In this document: piece after piece, positions 9,920-19,192 of the stretch
Layout: each line of letters starts with the position of its first letter
How positions within the stretch are numbered: position 1 is the first letter of the stretch
Origin: Parasedimentitalea denitrificans
GTDB lineage: Bacteria; Pseudomonadota; Alphaproteobacteria; Rhodobacterales; Rhodobacteraceae
Reading direction: 5' to 3'
Assembly (NCBI RefSeq): GCF_011813015.1
Contig: NZ_QHLQ01000010.1
Span: 1 to 64,000, forward strand
DNA length: 64,000 nucleotides
Translations under genes and position numbers: made by a program
The notes under the pieces: generated by a model
The model's input: the letters and a program-made list of their open reading frames with translations, nothing else
Database searches by the model: none
Told to the model about the DNA's origin: nothing

Positions 9920-11485
9920 ATGAGATTACGAAGCAGCGCCGTAGGGCTAGCACTATTGCTAGCAGGCACCGCGCAGGCCGCGGAGTTCAAATGGGCATCT
10001 ACCACCGATCCACAAACCATGGACCCACATGCAGTGAATTCTGCCCCTGTGCTCGGTTTTTTGAATAATGTCTACGAAGGCCTTGTCCGTCGTGGCAAGG
10101 ATATGAATGTAGAACCCGCACTTGCGGTAAGCTGGGAGCCAATCGGCAATGGCGAAGGCTGGCGTTTCAAGTTGCGCGAAGGCGTGACCTTCCACGATGG
10201 CAGCAGCTTCGACGCGCAAGACGTGCTTTTCTCGTACCAGCGTGCATCGAACGAAGTTTCCGATACCCGCAGTTGGTTTGCGCCAGTGAGCGATGTCAAA
10301 GTGGTTGACGATTATACCGTCGACTTCATGACAAGTGCGCCCAACCCACTATTTCCGTCGTCGATCGCCAACTGGATGATCATGGACCAGGGCTGGGCCG
10401 AAGCTAACAATGCCGCCCTGCCTGATAAAGAAGCAGGCAATTTCGCCACTATCAACGCCAATGGGACCGGTGCGTTTCAGGTAACAGCCCGCGAGCCGGG
10501 ACTGCGCACCGTGCTTGAACCCTTTGGCGGCTGGTGGGACGAAGTAGAGCACAACATAGAACGTGCAGAATTCACACCAATTCAAAACCCGGCAACCGCA
10601 GTTGCAGCGCTTATGTCCGGGGATGTCGATCTGATCAATCCAGTCCCAATCCAAGATGCAGCACGGTTGAAAAGCAGCGACGGTGTCGAGGTGATCCAAG
10701 GTATCGAAGCGCGGGTTATTATGCTTGGATTCGGCCACGAAGCTGAAACCCTAAAGTATGCAGCTGACGTTGGTAAACCGAACCCATTCCGTGATGTTCG
10801 AGTGCGCCAGGCTGTAGCAAGTGCAATCAACGTGCCTGCAATTCTGGCAACCATTATGCGCGGAAACGCCGAAGAGGCGTCGCAACTTGTGAGCCCGGCG
10901 ATGAGTGGATATTCAGCTGCAAACGCTGCCCGTCCTGCTTTTGATGCTGAAAAAGCCAAAGCGCTGTTGACCGAGGCCGGGTATAGCGATGGATTTTCCT
11001 TTGGCCTGAAGTGTCCTAATGACCGCTACCTGAACGACGAAGCCGTCTGTCAGGCTGTGGTTGGCATGTTAGCCCAGGTGGGTATCACTGCCGAACTGGA
11101 TGCAATGCCGGTTCGCAATTACTGGCCTGAGTTGCGGGAAGATAACTACGACATGTATCTGCTAGGATGGAGCCCCGGCACCTTTGATGCCGAACATCCA
11201 CTCCGTTTCCTCGTAACCACACCGAATGCTGAGAAAAAACTGGGCAGTTGGAACTTCGGTGGGTTCTCAAACACCCGTGTCGATGAATTGTTGCCGATGA
11301 TCCAATCCGAGATTGATCCCGGAAAACGCCAGATGATGCTCGATGAGACCACTCAGATCATCCAGGATGAGCAGGTCTACGTGCCGCTCTATGTCCAGCC
11401 GCTGGTTTGGGGAGCTCGCAGCAACGTCACACTAACACAGCGCCCTGATAACTTCTTCATCTTGCGCTGGGTCACAGTGAGCTGA
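9920..11485 (+). CDS. dipeptide/oligopeptide-type ABC substrate-binding protein 2
   Basis: This 521-residue paralogue of the preceding binding protein shares the same order of conserved blocks (WRFKLREGVTFHDGSSF, DVRVRQAVASAINV, CPNDRYLNDEAVCQAVVGML). The signal peptide is about 1-20 (AGTAQA before AEFKW). The ATG at 9920 follows GGGGAGAAACGC; the frame from 9809 extends too far upstream. Two divergent binding proteins feeding one permease pair suggest an importer with two ligand specificities. Confidence 0.92.
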   Translation: MRLRSSAVGLALLLAGTAQAAEFKWASTTDPQTMDPHAVNSAPVLGFLNNVYEGLVRRGKDMNVEPALAVSWEPIGNGEGWRFKLREGVTFHDGSSFDAQDVLFSYQRASNEVSDTRSWFAPVSDVKVVDDYTVDFMTSAPNPLFPSSIANWMIMDQGWAEANNAALPDKEAGNFATINANGTGAFQVTAREPGLRTVLEPFGGWWDEVEHNIERAEFTPIQNPATAVAALMSGDVDLINPVPIQDAARLKSSDGVEVIQGIEARVIMLGFGHEAETLKYAADVGKPNPFRDVRVRQAVASAINVPAILATIMRGNAEEASQLVSPAMSGYSAANAARPAFDAEKAKALLTEAGYSDGFSFGLKCPNDRYLNDEAVCQAVVGMLAQVGITAELDAMPVRNYWPELREDNYDMYLLGWSPGTFDAEHPLRFLVTTPNAEKKLGSWNFGGFSNTRVDELLPMIQSEIDPGKRQMMLDETTQIIQDEQVYVPLYVQPLVWGARSNVTLTQRPDNFFILRWVTVS

Positions 11486-11494
11486 TCCTGTTCT

Positions 11495-11522
11495 ATGGTT
11501 GCCGCTAGATAGCGGCAACCAT
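11495..11522 (+). promoter_or_regulatory. 12-bp perfect hairpin between binding protein 2 and permeases
   Basis: ATGGTTGCCGCT (11495-11506) and AGCGGCAACCAT (11511-11522) form a perfect 12-bp stem with a 4-nt loop and no T-run. Stems between binding-protein and permease genes commonly stabilise the upstream mRNA segment, giving more binding protein than permease. That role is inferred here. Confidence 0.6.
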
Positions 11523-11586
11523 GTCTGCACCCCCTTGACCACATGGGTTTGGGTTGCCAAGACTGTAGAACCAACGGGGAAATTAT

Positions 11587-12564
11587 ATGTTAGCATATAT
11601 TGTCCGAAGGGCTTTTCAGTCCTTCGTCGTGCTTCTGGTCGTGGGACTGGTAGCTTTTTCAATGTTCAGATTTGTCGGTGATCCGATTGACAACATGCTG
11701 GGCCAAGAACGAACCCAAGCTGATATTGAGCGGCTGCGTGGCGAACTGGGCCTCGATCTGCCCTTCCCGGTGCAATATTTTAAGTTCCTGCAAGGGGCTG
11801 CTCAGGGCAACTTCGGAGTGTCCTATCGTCAGGGACGGCCGGTTTCGACAATTATCAAAGAACGTGCTCCGGCTACCTTGGAACTGGCACTGGTATCCGG
11901 TGTTCTTGCGATAACCGTAGGCATTGGATTAGGAGTCTTTACCGCCATTCGACGGCGAGGCTTCGCAGCAAATGCTATCATGACCATAAGCTTGGTAGGC
12001 GTCTCATTACCTACTTTCCTTATTGGGATTTTATTAATCTATGTCTTCTCGGTTGAGTTAAACCTGCTGCCTAGTTTTGGGCGCGGCGAAACAGTGATGA
12101 TCGGCGGTTGGTCTACCGGCTTCTTGACTGCTTCTGGGCTCAAGGCACTGATCCTACCAGCGATTACCCTAGGCCTGTATCAGATGACGCTGATCATGCG
12201 CCTCGTTCGCTCAGAGATGCTAGAGGTTCTGCGTGCTGACTATATCCGGTTTGCCCGGGCGCGCGGTCTGAACGACCGCGTAATCAATTTCCGCCATGCT
12301 TTGAAAAACACACTGGTACCCGTGATCACAATCACTGGCCTACAACTGGGCTCGATCATCGCCTTTGCCATCATTACGGAAACTGTATTCCAGTGGCCGG
12401 GTGTTGGTTTACTGTTCATCAACGCAATCCAATTTGTCGATATCCCAGTAATGGCCGCTTACTTGATGCTGATTTCGGTCATGTTTGTCTCGATCAACCT
12501 AATCGTGGACTTGCTCTACTACGCCATCGATCCGCGACTGCGCACTGAGGGGAAAACAACATGA
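11587..12564 (+). CDS. ABC transporter permease, DppB type
   Basis: This 325-residue inner-membrane permease has the BPD_transp_1 fold and about six TM helices. The N-terminal segment LAYIVRRAFQSFVVLLVVG is typical of DppB/OppB, and the cytoplasmic EAA-like loop (YIRFARARGLNDRVINFRHA) contacts the ATPase. Start ATG at 11587 follows GGGGAAA. The stop overlaps the next start by 4 bp (ATGA), giving translational coupling with the DppC-type permease. Confidence 0.94.
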   Translation: MLAYIVRRAFQSFVVLLVVGLVAFSMFRFVGDPIDNMLGQERTQADIERLRGELGLDLPFPVQYFKFLQGAAQGNFGVSYRQGRPVSTIIKERAPATLELALVSGVLAITVGIGLGVFTAIRRRGFAANAIMTISLVGVSLPTFLIGILLIYVFSVELNLLPSFGRGETVMIGGWSTGFLTASGLKALILPAITLGLYQMTLIMRLVRSEMLEVLRADYIRFARARGLNDRVINFRHALKNTLVPVITITGLQLGSIIAFAIITETVFQWPGVGLLFINAIQFVDIPVMAAYLMLISVMFVSINLIVDLLYYAIDPRLRTEGKTT

Positions 12565-13511
12565 CCCAAGCTACAGACACCCCCAGCACCGCGCCCAAAT
12601 CCCGCTTTGCCAAGTTCTGGGACAGTGACTTCGCCTGGGCATTCCGGCACTCACCCGTGGCCATCATCGCCGCGCTGGTAGTATTGCTTCTTGTTCTGGC
12701 CGCTGTCTTTGCGCCACTGATCGCTCCGCATAATCCGTTTGACCCTGCGACCTTGAACCTGATGAACGGGTTCACCGCGCCGGGTACTCCAAACGCCTTC
12801 ACGCAGGAAACATTCTTGTTGGGGACAGATGATCAAGGGCGCGACGTGTTTTCGACCATTCTATATGGCTTGCGCATCTCGCTATTCGTTGGCGCTTCGG
12901 CAGTATTTCTGGCTATGATTATTGGGGTGATTTTGGGGCTTGTGGCCGCCTACTTTGGCGGTTGGGCCGAGACGATCATCATGCGCATTGCCGACGTTCA
13001 GCTGACCTTCCCTGCGATCCTGGTTGCCATGCTGATCTTTGGCGTCGCCAAAGGCTTTACACCGCCTGAGTACCGCGATGAAATGGCCATCTGGGTCCTT
13101 ATCGTCGCCATCGCACTCTCAGATTGGGTGCAATTTGCCCGCGTTGTCCGTGGGGCGGCTCTGGTTGAGAAAAACAAAGAGTACGTACAGGCGGCACGAC
13201 TAATCGGTCGGGGTTCAATTCCGATCATGTTCCGCCACATCCTGCCCAATGTGCTGAGCCCGGTTCTGGTGATCGCAACGATCTCCCTCGCTCTGGCAAT
13301 TATTGCCGAGGCAACGCTTAGCTTCCTAGGCGTCGGCGCGCCGCCAACACAGCCCTCGCTGGGCACATTGATCCGTGTTGGACAGGGTTTCCTATTCTCT
13401 GGCGAATGGTGGATCCTCTTCTTCCCTGCCTGCACGCTTCTTGGTCTTGCCCTGTCAGTGAACCTGCTGGGTGACTGGCTGCGTGACGCCTTGAACCCGA
13501 AATTGCGGTGA
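12561..13511 (+). CDS. ABC transporter permease, DppC type
   Basis: This 316-residue second permease pairs with the DppB-type subunit. It has the OppC_N helix near residues 30-60 (HSPVAIIAALVVLLLVLAAV) and the sequence LGTDDQGRDVFSTILYGLRI that is diagnostic of DppC/OppC. The EAA-like loop is YVQAARLIGRGSIPIMFRHI. It starts inside the upstream stop (ATGA), and its stop overlaps a possible GTG of the ATPase, so the three genes are coupled. Confidence 0.94.
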   Translation: MTQATDTPSTAPKSRFAKFWDSDFAWAFRHSPVAIIAALVVLLLVLAAVFAPLIAPHNPFDPATLNLMNGFTAPGTPNAFTQETFLLGTDDQGRDVFSTILYGLRISLFVGASAVFLAMIIGVILGLVAAYFGGWAETIIMRIADVQLTFPAILVAMLIFGVAKGFTPPEYRDEMAIWVLIVAIALSDWVQFARVVRGAALVEKNKEYVQAARLIGRGSIPIMFRHILPNVLSPVLVIATISLALAIIAEATLSFLGVGAPPTQPSLGTLIRVGQGFLFSGEWWILFFPACTLLGLALSVNLLGDWLRDALNPKLR

Positions 13512-13516
13512 CACTC

Positions 13517-15226
13517 ATGAGTCTTCTTACCATTCAGAATCTCTCTGTTGAATTCCCCACGCGCCGTCAGTTGTTTACGGCGGTGGACAAAGCCGATCTG
13601 TCCGTTGAACCCGGCGAGATCCATGGGTTGGTTGGCGAATCTGGTGCCGGCAAATCTACCATTGGTGCGGCCGTTATGGGGCTGCTTGAGCGCCCTGGCA
13701 GGATTGCCAGCGGGGAAATCATGCTCAAAGGAGAGCAGATCAGCGGATTGGATGCGGACGCCATGCGTGGCCTTCGCGGCAAGAAGATCTCGATGATCTT
13801 TCAGGATCCTCTTACCTCGCTCAATCCGCTGTTTACGGTGCGTGAGCAGCTGACCGAGACGATCCAGGCGCATCTAGACCTGACGCCGAGTGAGGCCAAG
13901 CAGCGTGCACGAGATCTGATTGACCGTGTTGGTATCCCTGATCCTGATACCCGGATGGACCAGTATCCGCATCAGTTTTCCGGCGGGATGCGCCAGCGTG
14001 TCGTTATTGCCTTGGCCCTGTGTACCGAACCAGATGTGATCATCGCTGATGAACCGACTACAGCGCTGGATGTATCGGTACAGGCACAGATCCTGGATCT
14101 GATCAAAGAGCTGGCCCGTGAACGGCAGGTCGGCGTGATCCTGATCACCCATGACATGGGTGTGATCGACGACACAACAGACCGCGTGACCGTGATGTAC
14201 GCAGGCAAAGTGGTTGAAAGCGGGCCCACCGAGCAGGTGATGGGCAACCCACAACATACCTACACCAGATCCCTGATCGCTGCGGTCCCACGCCCCACCA
14301 TCAAGCTGCACCGCTTTCCACAGATCAGCTATGGCGGACGCGAGACGCGGTTCGCCATCGAGGACTTGGCCAGCCATTGGCCCAAGGTTGAAAACGACCC
14401 GGACAAACCACTGTTCGAGATCCGAAACCTCACCAAACGTTTCCTGCAACGCCGGGGTTTGCTGCCTTGGGACCGTGACTATTTCACAGCTGTCGACGAC
14501 GTAAGTTTTGACATTCAAGCCGGAGAAGTCTTTGGCATCGTCGGAGAGAGCGGATCCGGAAAATCCACGGTGGCCCGCATGATCGCCGGTCTTCATCCGG
14601 TTGACGACGGTTCAGTCACGTTCGATGGCAAACTCGTTAGTGACCTAAGTGACAAAGCTGCACTAAATGCCTATCGCCAAGACATCCAGATGATTTTTCA
14701 GGACCCCTTCTCCTCGCTGAACCCTCGTATGCGGGTCGACGAGATTGTCGCGGAGCCCATCCGCCACCACCGGTTGATGGAGGGTAAGGCAATCAAGAAG
14801 CGCGTAGACGAACTGCTTGATCAGGTTGGGCTGGGATCTGGGGCCGGGCAAAAATACCCGCATGAGTTCTCTGGCGGGCAAAGGCAGCGGATCTCAATTG
14901 CACGGGCATTGGCCACCCAGCCGCGTTTCCTGATCTGCGACGAACCAACCAGCGCACTTGATGTTTCAATTCAGGCCCAGATCCTCAACATACTGAAAGA
15001 CCTTCAAGAGCACTTAGGACTGACCATGCTGTTCATCAGCCATGACCTGCCGGTGGTGCGCCAAATGTGTGACAGGGTCGCGGTCATGAAAGAGGGCAAG
15101 ATTGTTGAACTTCAGAACACAGACGATCTATTCGCCAGCCCACAAACCAGCTACGCAAAAGAACTTCTGGATTTGATGCCAAAGCTGGATGACTTGTCCA
15201 CCGAAGGATTGAACGCCGCAGAGTAA
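13517..15226 (+). CDS. fused ABC ATPase (DppD-DppF in one chain)
   Basis: This protein of about 569 residues has two complete nucleotide-binding domains. The first has Walker A GESGAGKST near 40-48, signature FSGGMRQRVV and Walker B VIIADEPT. The second has Walker A GESGSGKST, signature FSGGQRQRISIARAL and Walker B FLICDEPT, about 300 residues later. A linker after the first domain carries the oligopeptide-transporter C-terminal region. Start ATG 13517 gives the usual MSLLTIQNLSVEF; GTG 13508 would overlap the previous stop and is possible. One chain replaces the usual DppD and DppF pair. Confidence 0.94.
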   Translation: MSLLTIQNLSVEFPTRRQLFTAVDKADLSVEPGEIHGLVGESGAGKSTIGAAVMGLLERPGRIASGEIMLKGEQISGLDADAMRGLRGKKISMIFQDPLTSLNPLFTVREQLTETIQAHLDLTPSEAKQRARDLIDRVGIPDPDTRMDQYPHQFSGGMRQRVVIALALCTEPDVIIADEPTTALDVSVQAQILDLIKELARERQVGVILITHDMGVIDDTTDRVTVMYAGKVVESGPTEQVMGNPQHTYTRSLIAAVPRPTIKLHRFPQISYGGRETRFAIEDLASHWPKVENDPDKPLFEIRNLTKRFLQRRGLLPWDRDYFTAVDDVSFDIQAGEVFGIVGESGSGKSTVARMIAGLHPVDDGSVTFDGKLVSDLSDKAALNAYRQDIQMIFQDPFSSLNPRMRVDEIVAEPIRHHRLMEGKAIKKRVDELLDQVGLGSGAGQKYPHEFSGGQRQRISIARALATQPRFLICDEPTSALDVSIQAQILNILKDLQEHLGLTMLFISHDLPVVRQMCDRVAVMKEGKIVELQNTDDLFASPQTSYAKELLDLMPKLDDLSTEGLNAAE

Positions 15227-15399
15227 CCGCACCTCCATCTGGGCTAATATTTTCTGAGGTCAAAACCTTGACAACCTAGACCACACCTACCTGTTCTAGG
15301 GGCGCCTTACCTTGCATTGTCGGAGGCGCCTCTCGACCAACGAAAAGTTCTGGGAGGCATCAATTTCTTCCCAGAAGAGCTACCAAATCCAAATATCCC

Positions 15400-16320
15400 T
15401 TACGGATTGTCGAGCAGATCTTTTAAACGCGTCTCAACCAGGTTCAGGAAGCCCATAGAAACACGCGACGGCTTATGCAGCGTCGGCATAAGCACCTCGT
15501 ATGAAAAAGGTTGCGCTGGTTCCACATCGCGAACAGTGACCTTTCCGGCGGCTAAGAAATTCGCGGCCGTCACCGGTTCTACGATCGAAATACCAGCGCC
15601 GCAGGCAACCATTTCACAGATGGACGCAGAAAGCTGCGCTTCTGCGACAACTCTGGGGCGGGCACCGCCGGCGGCAAAGTAGACGTCCGTTTCTGCCCGC
15701 GTGGAAATTTCCTCGCCCAAGGCGACAAAGGACTGACCGTCAAAGTCGGTAATCTGCAAAACTGATTTCTCACACAAAGGGTGATCAGCGGGCAAAACCG
15801 CTTTCATCTTGCCCGTTGCCATTACACGCTTCTCGACCGCTGGATGTTCCGCGTCAATCGAAGCAAAACCAAGGTCGAACTGCTGTGAGCTCACATGCTG
15901 CAATACCGCCTGCGAACTGCGCGCCCGCAGGGAAATCCGGATCCCAGGCTCGTCAGCGACAAACTCGGCAACGACCCTAGGTAAGAACTGCAAGGCCAAG
16001 GCCGGCATTCCAGCGATCAGCAGACTACCGCGGCGGTAATCGCGGATGTCCTCAATCACCCTACTGATCTCGGACAGGCCAACAAAGGACCTTTCAACCT
16101 CTTCATACAGTGATTGTGCCTCGGGCGTGGCGATCACACTGCGCCCACGGCGCTCGAACAGTTCAAACCCGACAGTCGACTCAAGATCGGAAATCAGACG
16201 ACTTACAGTGGGCTGAGTTGTATTCAGCACTTCAGCAGCCAGTGTGACCTTGCCCTTGGTCATCACTGCGCGAAAAGCTTCGAGTTGTCTGTGCGTCAAT
16301 CGTGTAATCATGGGTCGCAT
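15400..16320 (-). CDS. LysR-family regulator, divergent from the oxidoreductase operon
   Basis: This regulator of about 306 residues has an N-terminal winged HTH (LTHRQLEAFRAVMTKGKVTL then LNTTQPTVSRLISDLE) and a LysR substrate-binding domain to the C-terminus. The helix-turn-helix resembles the OccR/NocR subgroup that senses opines or related amino acids. Starts at 16320 (MRPMITRL) or 16311 (MITRL) are possible; neither has a strong ribosome site. It is divergent from the FAD/Fe-S oxidoreductase genes, with an 83-bp shared region holding a TTGC-N8-GCAA inverted repeat. It probably controls them and perhaps the importer. Confidence 0.9.
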   Translation of the reverse strand: MRPMITRLTHRQLEAFRAVMTKGKVTLAAEVLNTTQPTVSRLISDLESTVGFELFERRGRSVIATPEAQSLYEEVERSFVGLSEISRVIEDIRDYRRGSLLIAGMPALALQFLPRVVAEFVADEPGIRISLRARSSQAVLQHVSSQQFDLGFASIDAEHPAVEKRVMATGKMKAVLPADHPLCEKSVLQITDFDGQSFVALGEEISTRAETDVYFAAGGARPRVVAEAQLSASICEMVACGAGISIVEPVTAANFLAAGKVTVRDVEPAQPFSYEVLMPTLHKPSRVSMGFLNLVETRLKDLLDNP

Positions 16321-16329
16321 ATAACAAAA

Positions 16330-16345
16330 TTGCATGAGTAAGCAA
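16330..16345. promoter_or_regulatory. candidate LysR operator
   Basis: TTGC-N8-GCAA is an interrupted inverted repeat in the short divergent region between the LysR gene and the oxidoreductase operon. LysR regulators usually bind T-N11-A repeats at such places. The assignment rests on position and symmetry only. Confidence 0.4.
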
Positions 16346-16403
16346 AAACAATCGATTTTTCCTATTACTAGAAGTGTGGCATGAATGGCGAAGGAGGAAC
16401 CGA

Positions 16404-17528
16404 ATGCCATTGCAAAGCACCGAAACCACGATCATCGGAGGAGGCGTTGTTGGTCTCTCAGTTGCGCTGGGTCTATTACAGACAGGGCAGCAGGTGACCG
16501 TGCTCGACGGTGCTGACAGCGATCTACGAGCTAGCCAAGGGAATTTTGGTCTGGTCTGGCTGCAGGGCAAGGGCTCGAACTACCCAGCCTATGCCCGCTG
16601 GACCAGCGAAGCAGTTTCGGACTGGGCTGACTTTGCTGATTTATTGACGGATCTATCCGACATTGATGTTCATTTGGAGCAACCCGGCGGATACGAAGTT
16701 TTCACCGAACAGTCCGAATTTGACGAGTTTTTGGTTGAACTAGAGAACCAAGGGAAAACCTTGGGCAAGAATTTGGACGCCGAGATCCTTACTGGTGCGG
16801 CCATGCGCCACCGGTTTCCAGAGCTGGGATCAAAGGTCGTCGGCGCCACTTTTTGTTCCCGCGACGGTCATGTGAACCCGCTAAAACTACTGCGCGCGCT
16901 GCGGATCGCCGTTACGCGCTTAGGTGGTCAAATCATTTCCAATGCAACAATCACCAACATAACGCCGACACCCAGCGGCGGGTTCTCTCTGATTGACAGA
17001 TCAGGCCAAACATTTGGCGCCGAACAGATTGTTCTTTGTGCCGGATTGGGTGCGATGGCGCTGGCCCCTCAACTGGGTTTTCGCACCCGTGTTCGCGCGC
17101 AGCGGGGCGAATTGCTCATCACCGAGAAAATCGGCAGCCCCCTACCCTTTCTGTCCAGCACCATCCGGCAGGTCGACGAAGGCGGCATTCAGATCGGCGG
17201 CACCAAGGCTGACGCCGGATTGGATGATGGCGACACGCTAGAATTCACTGCTCGACTGGCCCAACATGCAGTCGAAGTATTCCCGCAGCTGGAAAAAACA
17301 CGCATTCTGCGCAGCTGGGGCGCACTGAGGATTATGTCCGACGACGGTTATCCGGTCTACGCACAATCGTCCGATCACCCCGGTGCCTTCCTCGTGACGT
17401 GTCACAGCGGCATCACGCTCGCCCCGAACCATGCTGGGCCACTGGCCAAATGGATCGCTAACACCAGTGACGCCCCGAACTTGGAGGCATTCGATGAAAG
17501 TCGTTTCCCGTTTTTACAGACTGTCTGA
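16404..17528 (+). CDS. FAD-dependent oxidoreductase, OoxB/HcnC-like subunit
   Basis: This 374-residue DAO-family flavoenzyme has an N-terminal Rossmann motif IGGGVVGLSVALGLL with an acidic strand end (VLDGAD). The C-terminus has the DAO signature region (SWGALRIMSDDGYPVYAQ and VTCHSGITLAP). In OoxABC and HcnABC complexes this subunit oxidises the C-N bond of the substrate. The start at 16404 is set by AAGGAGG; the frame from 16374 is longer but lacks a site. It overlaps the next gene by 35 bp. The substrate is not determined: opine, D-amino acid, hydroxyproline or glycine-type compounds are all possible. Confidence 0.88.
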   Translation: MPLQSTETTIIGGGVVGLSVALGLLQTGQQVTVLDGADSDLRASQGNFGLVWLQGKGSNYPAYARWTSEAVSDWADFADLLTDLSDIDVHLEQPGGYEVFTEQSEFDEFLVELENQGKTLGKNLDAEILTGAAMRHRFPELGSKVVGATFCSRDGHVNPLKLLRALRIAVTRLGGQIISNATITNITPTPSGGFSLIDRSGQTFGAEQIVLCAGLGAMALAPQLGFRTRVRAQRGELLITEKIGSPLPFLSSTIRQVDEGGIQIGGTKADAGLDDGDTLEFTARLAQHAVEVFPQLEKTRILRSWGALRIMSDDGYPVYAQSSDHPGAFLVTCHSGITLAPNHAGPLAKWIANTSDAPNLEAFDESRFPFLQTV

Positions 17529-17814
17529 CGCAGGCACCCGAACAGTGACGCTGACAGTGGATGGCACACCGATCACCGCACAAGAGCGCGATAGTCTTGC
17601 AGCAGCGCTTTTGGCTCATTCTGCCAAAGCATCGCGCCGCACTACACGACTGGATACACCCCGCACTGCCTATTGTATGATGGGTGTTTGCTTTGATTGC
17701 CTTGTCGAGGTTGACGGGCACGCTAATGTCCAGGCCTGCATGACCCAAGTCCGCGAGGGCATGGTGGTTCGCCTTCAATCGGGATTGCCTGAGATGAGAG
17801 GAAGAAATGACTGA
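17494..17814 (+). CDS. [2Fe-2S] subunit, OoxC/HcnA-like (Fer2_4)
   Basis: This 106-residue ferredoxin-like subunit has cysteines C61, C66, C69 and C82 in YCMMGVCFDC and NVQACMT, spaced as in Fer2_4 proteins. It shuttles electrons between the two flavin subunits. The ATG at 17494 follows TTGGAGG and lies inside the 3' end of the previous gene. Its own 3' end overlaps the next gene by 8 bp. Such overlaps imply coupled translation and a fixed complex stoichiometry. Confidence 0.9.
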   Translation: MKVVSRFYRLSDAGTRTVTLTVDGTPITAQERDSLAAALLAHSAKASRRTTRLDTPRTAYCMMGVCFDCLVEVDGHANVQACMTQVREGMVVRLQSGLPEMRGRND

Positions 17815-19192
17815 TCCCGATCTAATCATTGTTGGCTCTGGGCCTGCCGGAATGGCTGCTGCATCAGTCGCTGCCAGAAGTGGCGCGCGGGTTCTGATAT
17901 TGGATGAGCAACCCCGCCCCGGCGGTCAGATTTATCGCAATATCGGAGAGAACCGCGACAGATTGGGCTGGCTCGGCAAGGGCTATGCTGCCGGAACCGA
18001 ACTGGTAGACGATCTCGACCATCCGAATATTCACTGTGAATTTGGCGCTACAGTCTGGCGGAGTGATCCAGGTCCGACAGTATGCTGGTCGCAGAACGGC
18101 CACAGCCAAGTCACCAGCGCCCCATACCTGTTGCTTGCCACCGGAGCCCAGGAACGTCCGGTTCCCTTTCCAGGCTGGACTCTCCCCGGAGTGATGCCCG
18201 CCGGGGCTGCGCAAATCCTGATGAAAACATCTACCTTGCTGCCACGTGACGCTATTTTGGCAGGATCTGGCCCGCTGCTTTACCTTGTAGCAGCACAGAT
18301 GATCGACGCAGGTACCCCACCCAAGGCGCTGGTCGAAACCCAGACCAGATCAATGGCGATACGCAGCGCACGACATCTGCCACGTGCAGCGTTTGCCTTG
18401 CCTTTGCTTCTGAAAGGCTTGGGGTTACTGCACAAAATCCGCAAACATCGGATTCCCCGGTTTACTGGTGCAACGGCTTTTCGCGCTGAAACCGGAAATG
18501 GTGGGACTATCCAATTCAGCTTTGATGCCAGCGGCAAAGCTCATCATCATGAATGCGGGCTGTTGCTGACGCATCAGGGAGTCGTGCCCTCTACACATAT
18601 GACACGGGCGGCAGGCATTGCGCATGAGTGGAAGGCCACACAGGAGTGTTTTCATCCAACATCCGATTTATGGGGGCGTACCGATCAGCCCGGACTGCAT
18701 GTAGCAGGAGACGGTGCAGGCATTGCTGGCGCCGAGGTAGCCGCAATTGCAGGTCGGTTGGCAGCCCGGGATATTTTGCACCAATTGAGACTGATCAGTG
18801 CAGGTACACGCGACCAGACCTCAGCCTCTGATCGTGGTGCACTGTGGCGTGCGCTGGCGATCCGCCCATTCCTTGATACCGCTTATGCACCCACAGAAGC
18901 GTTCCAATCCCTGACCGATGAAACGATAGTTTGTCGGTGTGAAGAGATTACCGCTGGGGAATTGCGGGCCGCAGTGGCGGAAGGAGCAACCGGACCCAGG
19001 CACATCAAGACCGCCACCCGAGCGGGCATGGGCCCCTGTCAGGGCCGCATGTGTGACTTGACCGTGCGTGGCATCCTATCGGCCAACAAAACGACGGAAC
19101 CACCTGCCCAACCGCGCGCGCGAAATCCCATCAAACCAATCCCTCTGGGAGAGCTCGCGGCCCTTGCCTCCGAACCAGAAACCAAGCCTTAA
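17807..19192 (+). CDS. FAD/NAD-binding oxidoreductase, OoxA/HcnB-like subunit
   Basis: This 461-residue protein has an N-terminal FAD motif (LIIVGSGPAGMAAASVAARS) and a pyridine-disulfide-oxidoreductase-like core. A C-terminal BFD-type [2Fe-2S] domain has CRC near 374-376 and GPCQGRMC near 409. The large subunit of opine-oxidase-type complexes has this layout. It completes a B-C-A order downstream of the LysR gene. The C-terminal tail after the cluster domain (PAQPRARNPIKPIPLGELAA) matches the usual ending of the family. Confidence 0.9.
   Translation: MTDPDLIIVGSGPAGMAAASVAARSGARVLILDEQPRPGGQIYRNIGENRDRLGWLGKGYAAGTELVDDLDHPNIHCEFGATVWRSDPGPTVCWSQNGHSQVTSAPYLLLATGAQERPVPFPGWTLPGVMPAGAAQILMKTSTLLPRDAILAGSGPLLYLVAAQMIDAGTPPKALVETQTRSMAIRSARHLPRAAFALPLLLKGLGLLHKIRKHRIPRFTGATAFRAETGNGGTIQFSFDASGKAHHHECGLLLTHQGVVPSTHMTRAAGIAHEWKATQECFHPTSDLWGRTDQPGLHVAGDGAGIAGAEVAAIAGRLAARDILHQLRLISAGTRDQTSASDRGALWRALAIRPFLDTAYAPTEAFQSLTDETIVCRCEEITAGELRAAVAEGATGPRHIKTATRAGMGPCQGRMCDLTVRGILSANKTTEPPAQPRARNPIKPIPLGELAALASEPETKP

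Noticed and set aside
12998..13873. 291-codon open frame on the minus strand
   Set aside because: It spans the end of the permease and the start of the ATPase in antisense; both real genes are certain.
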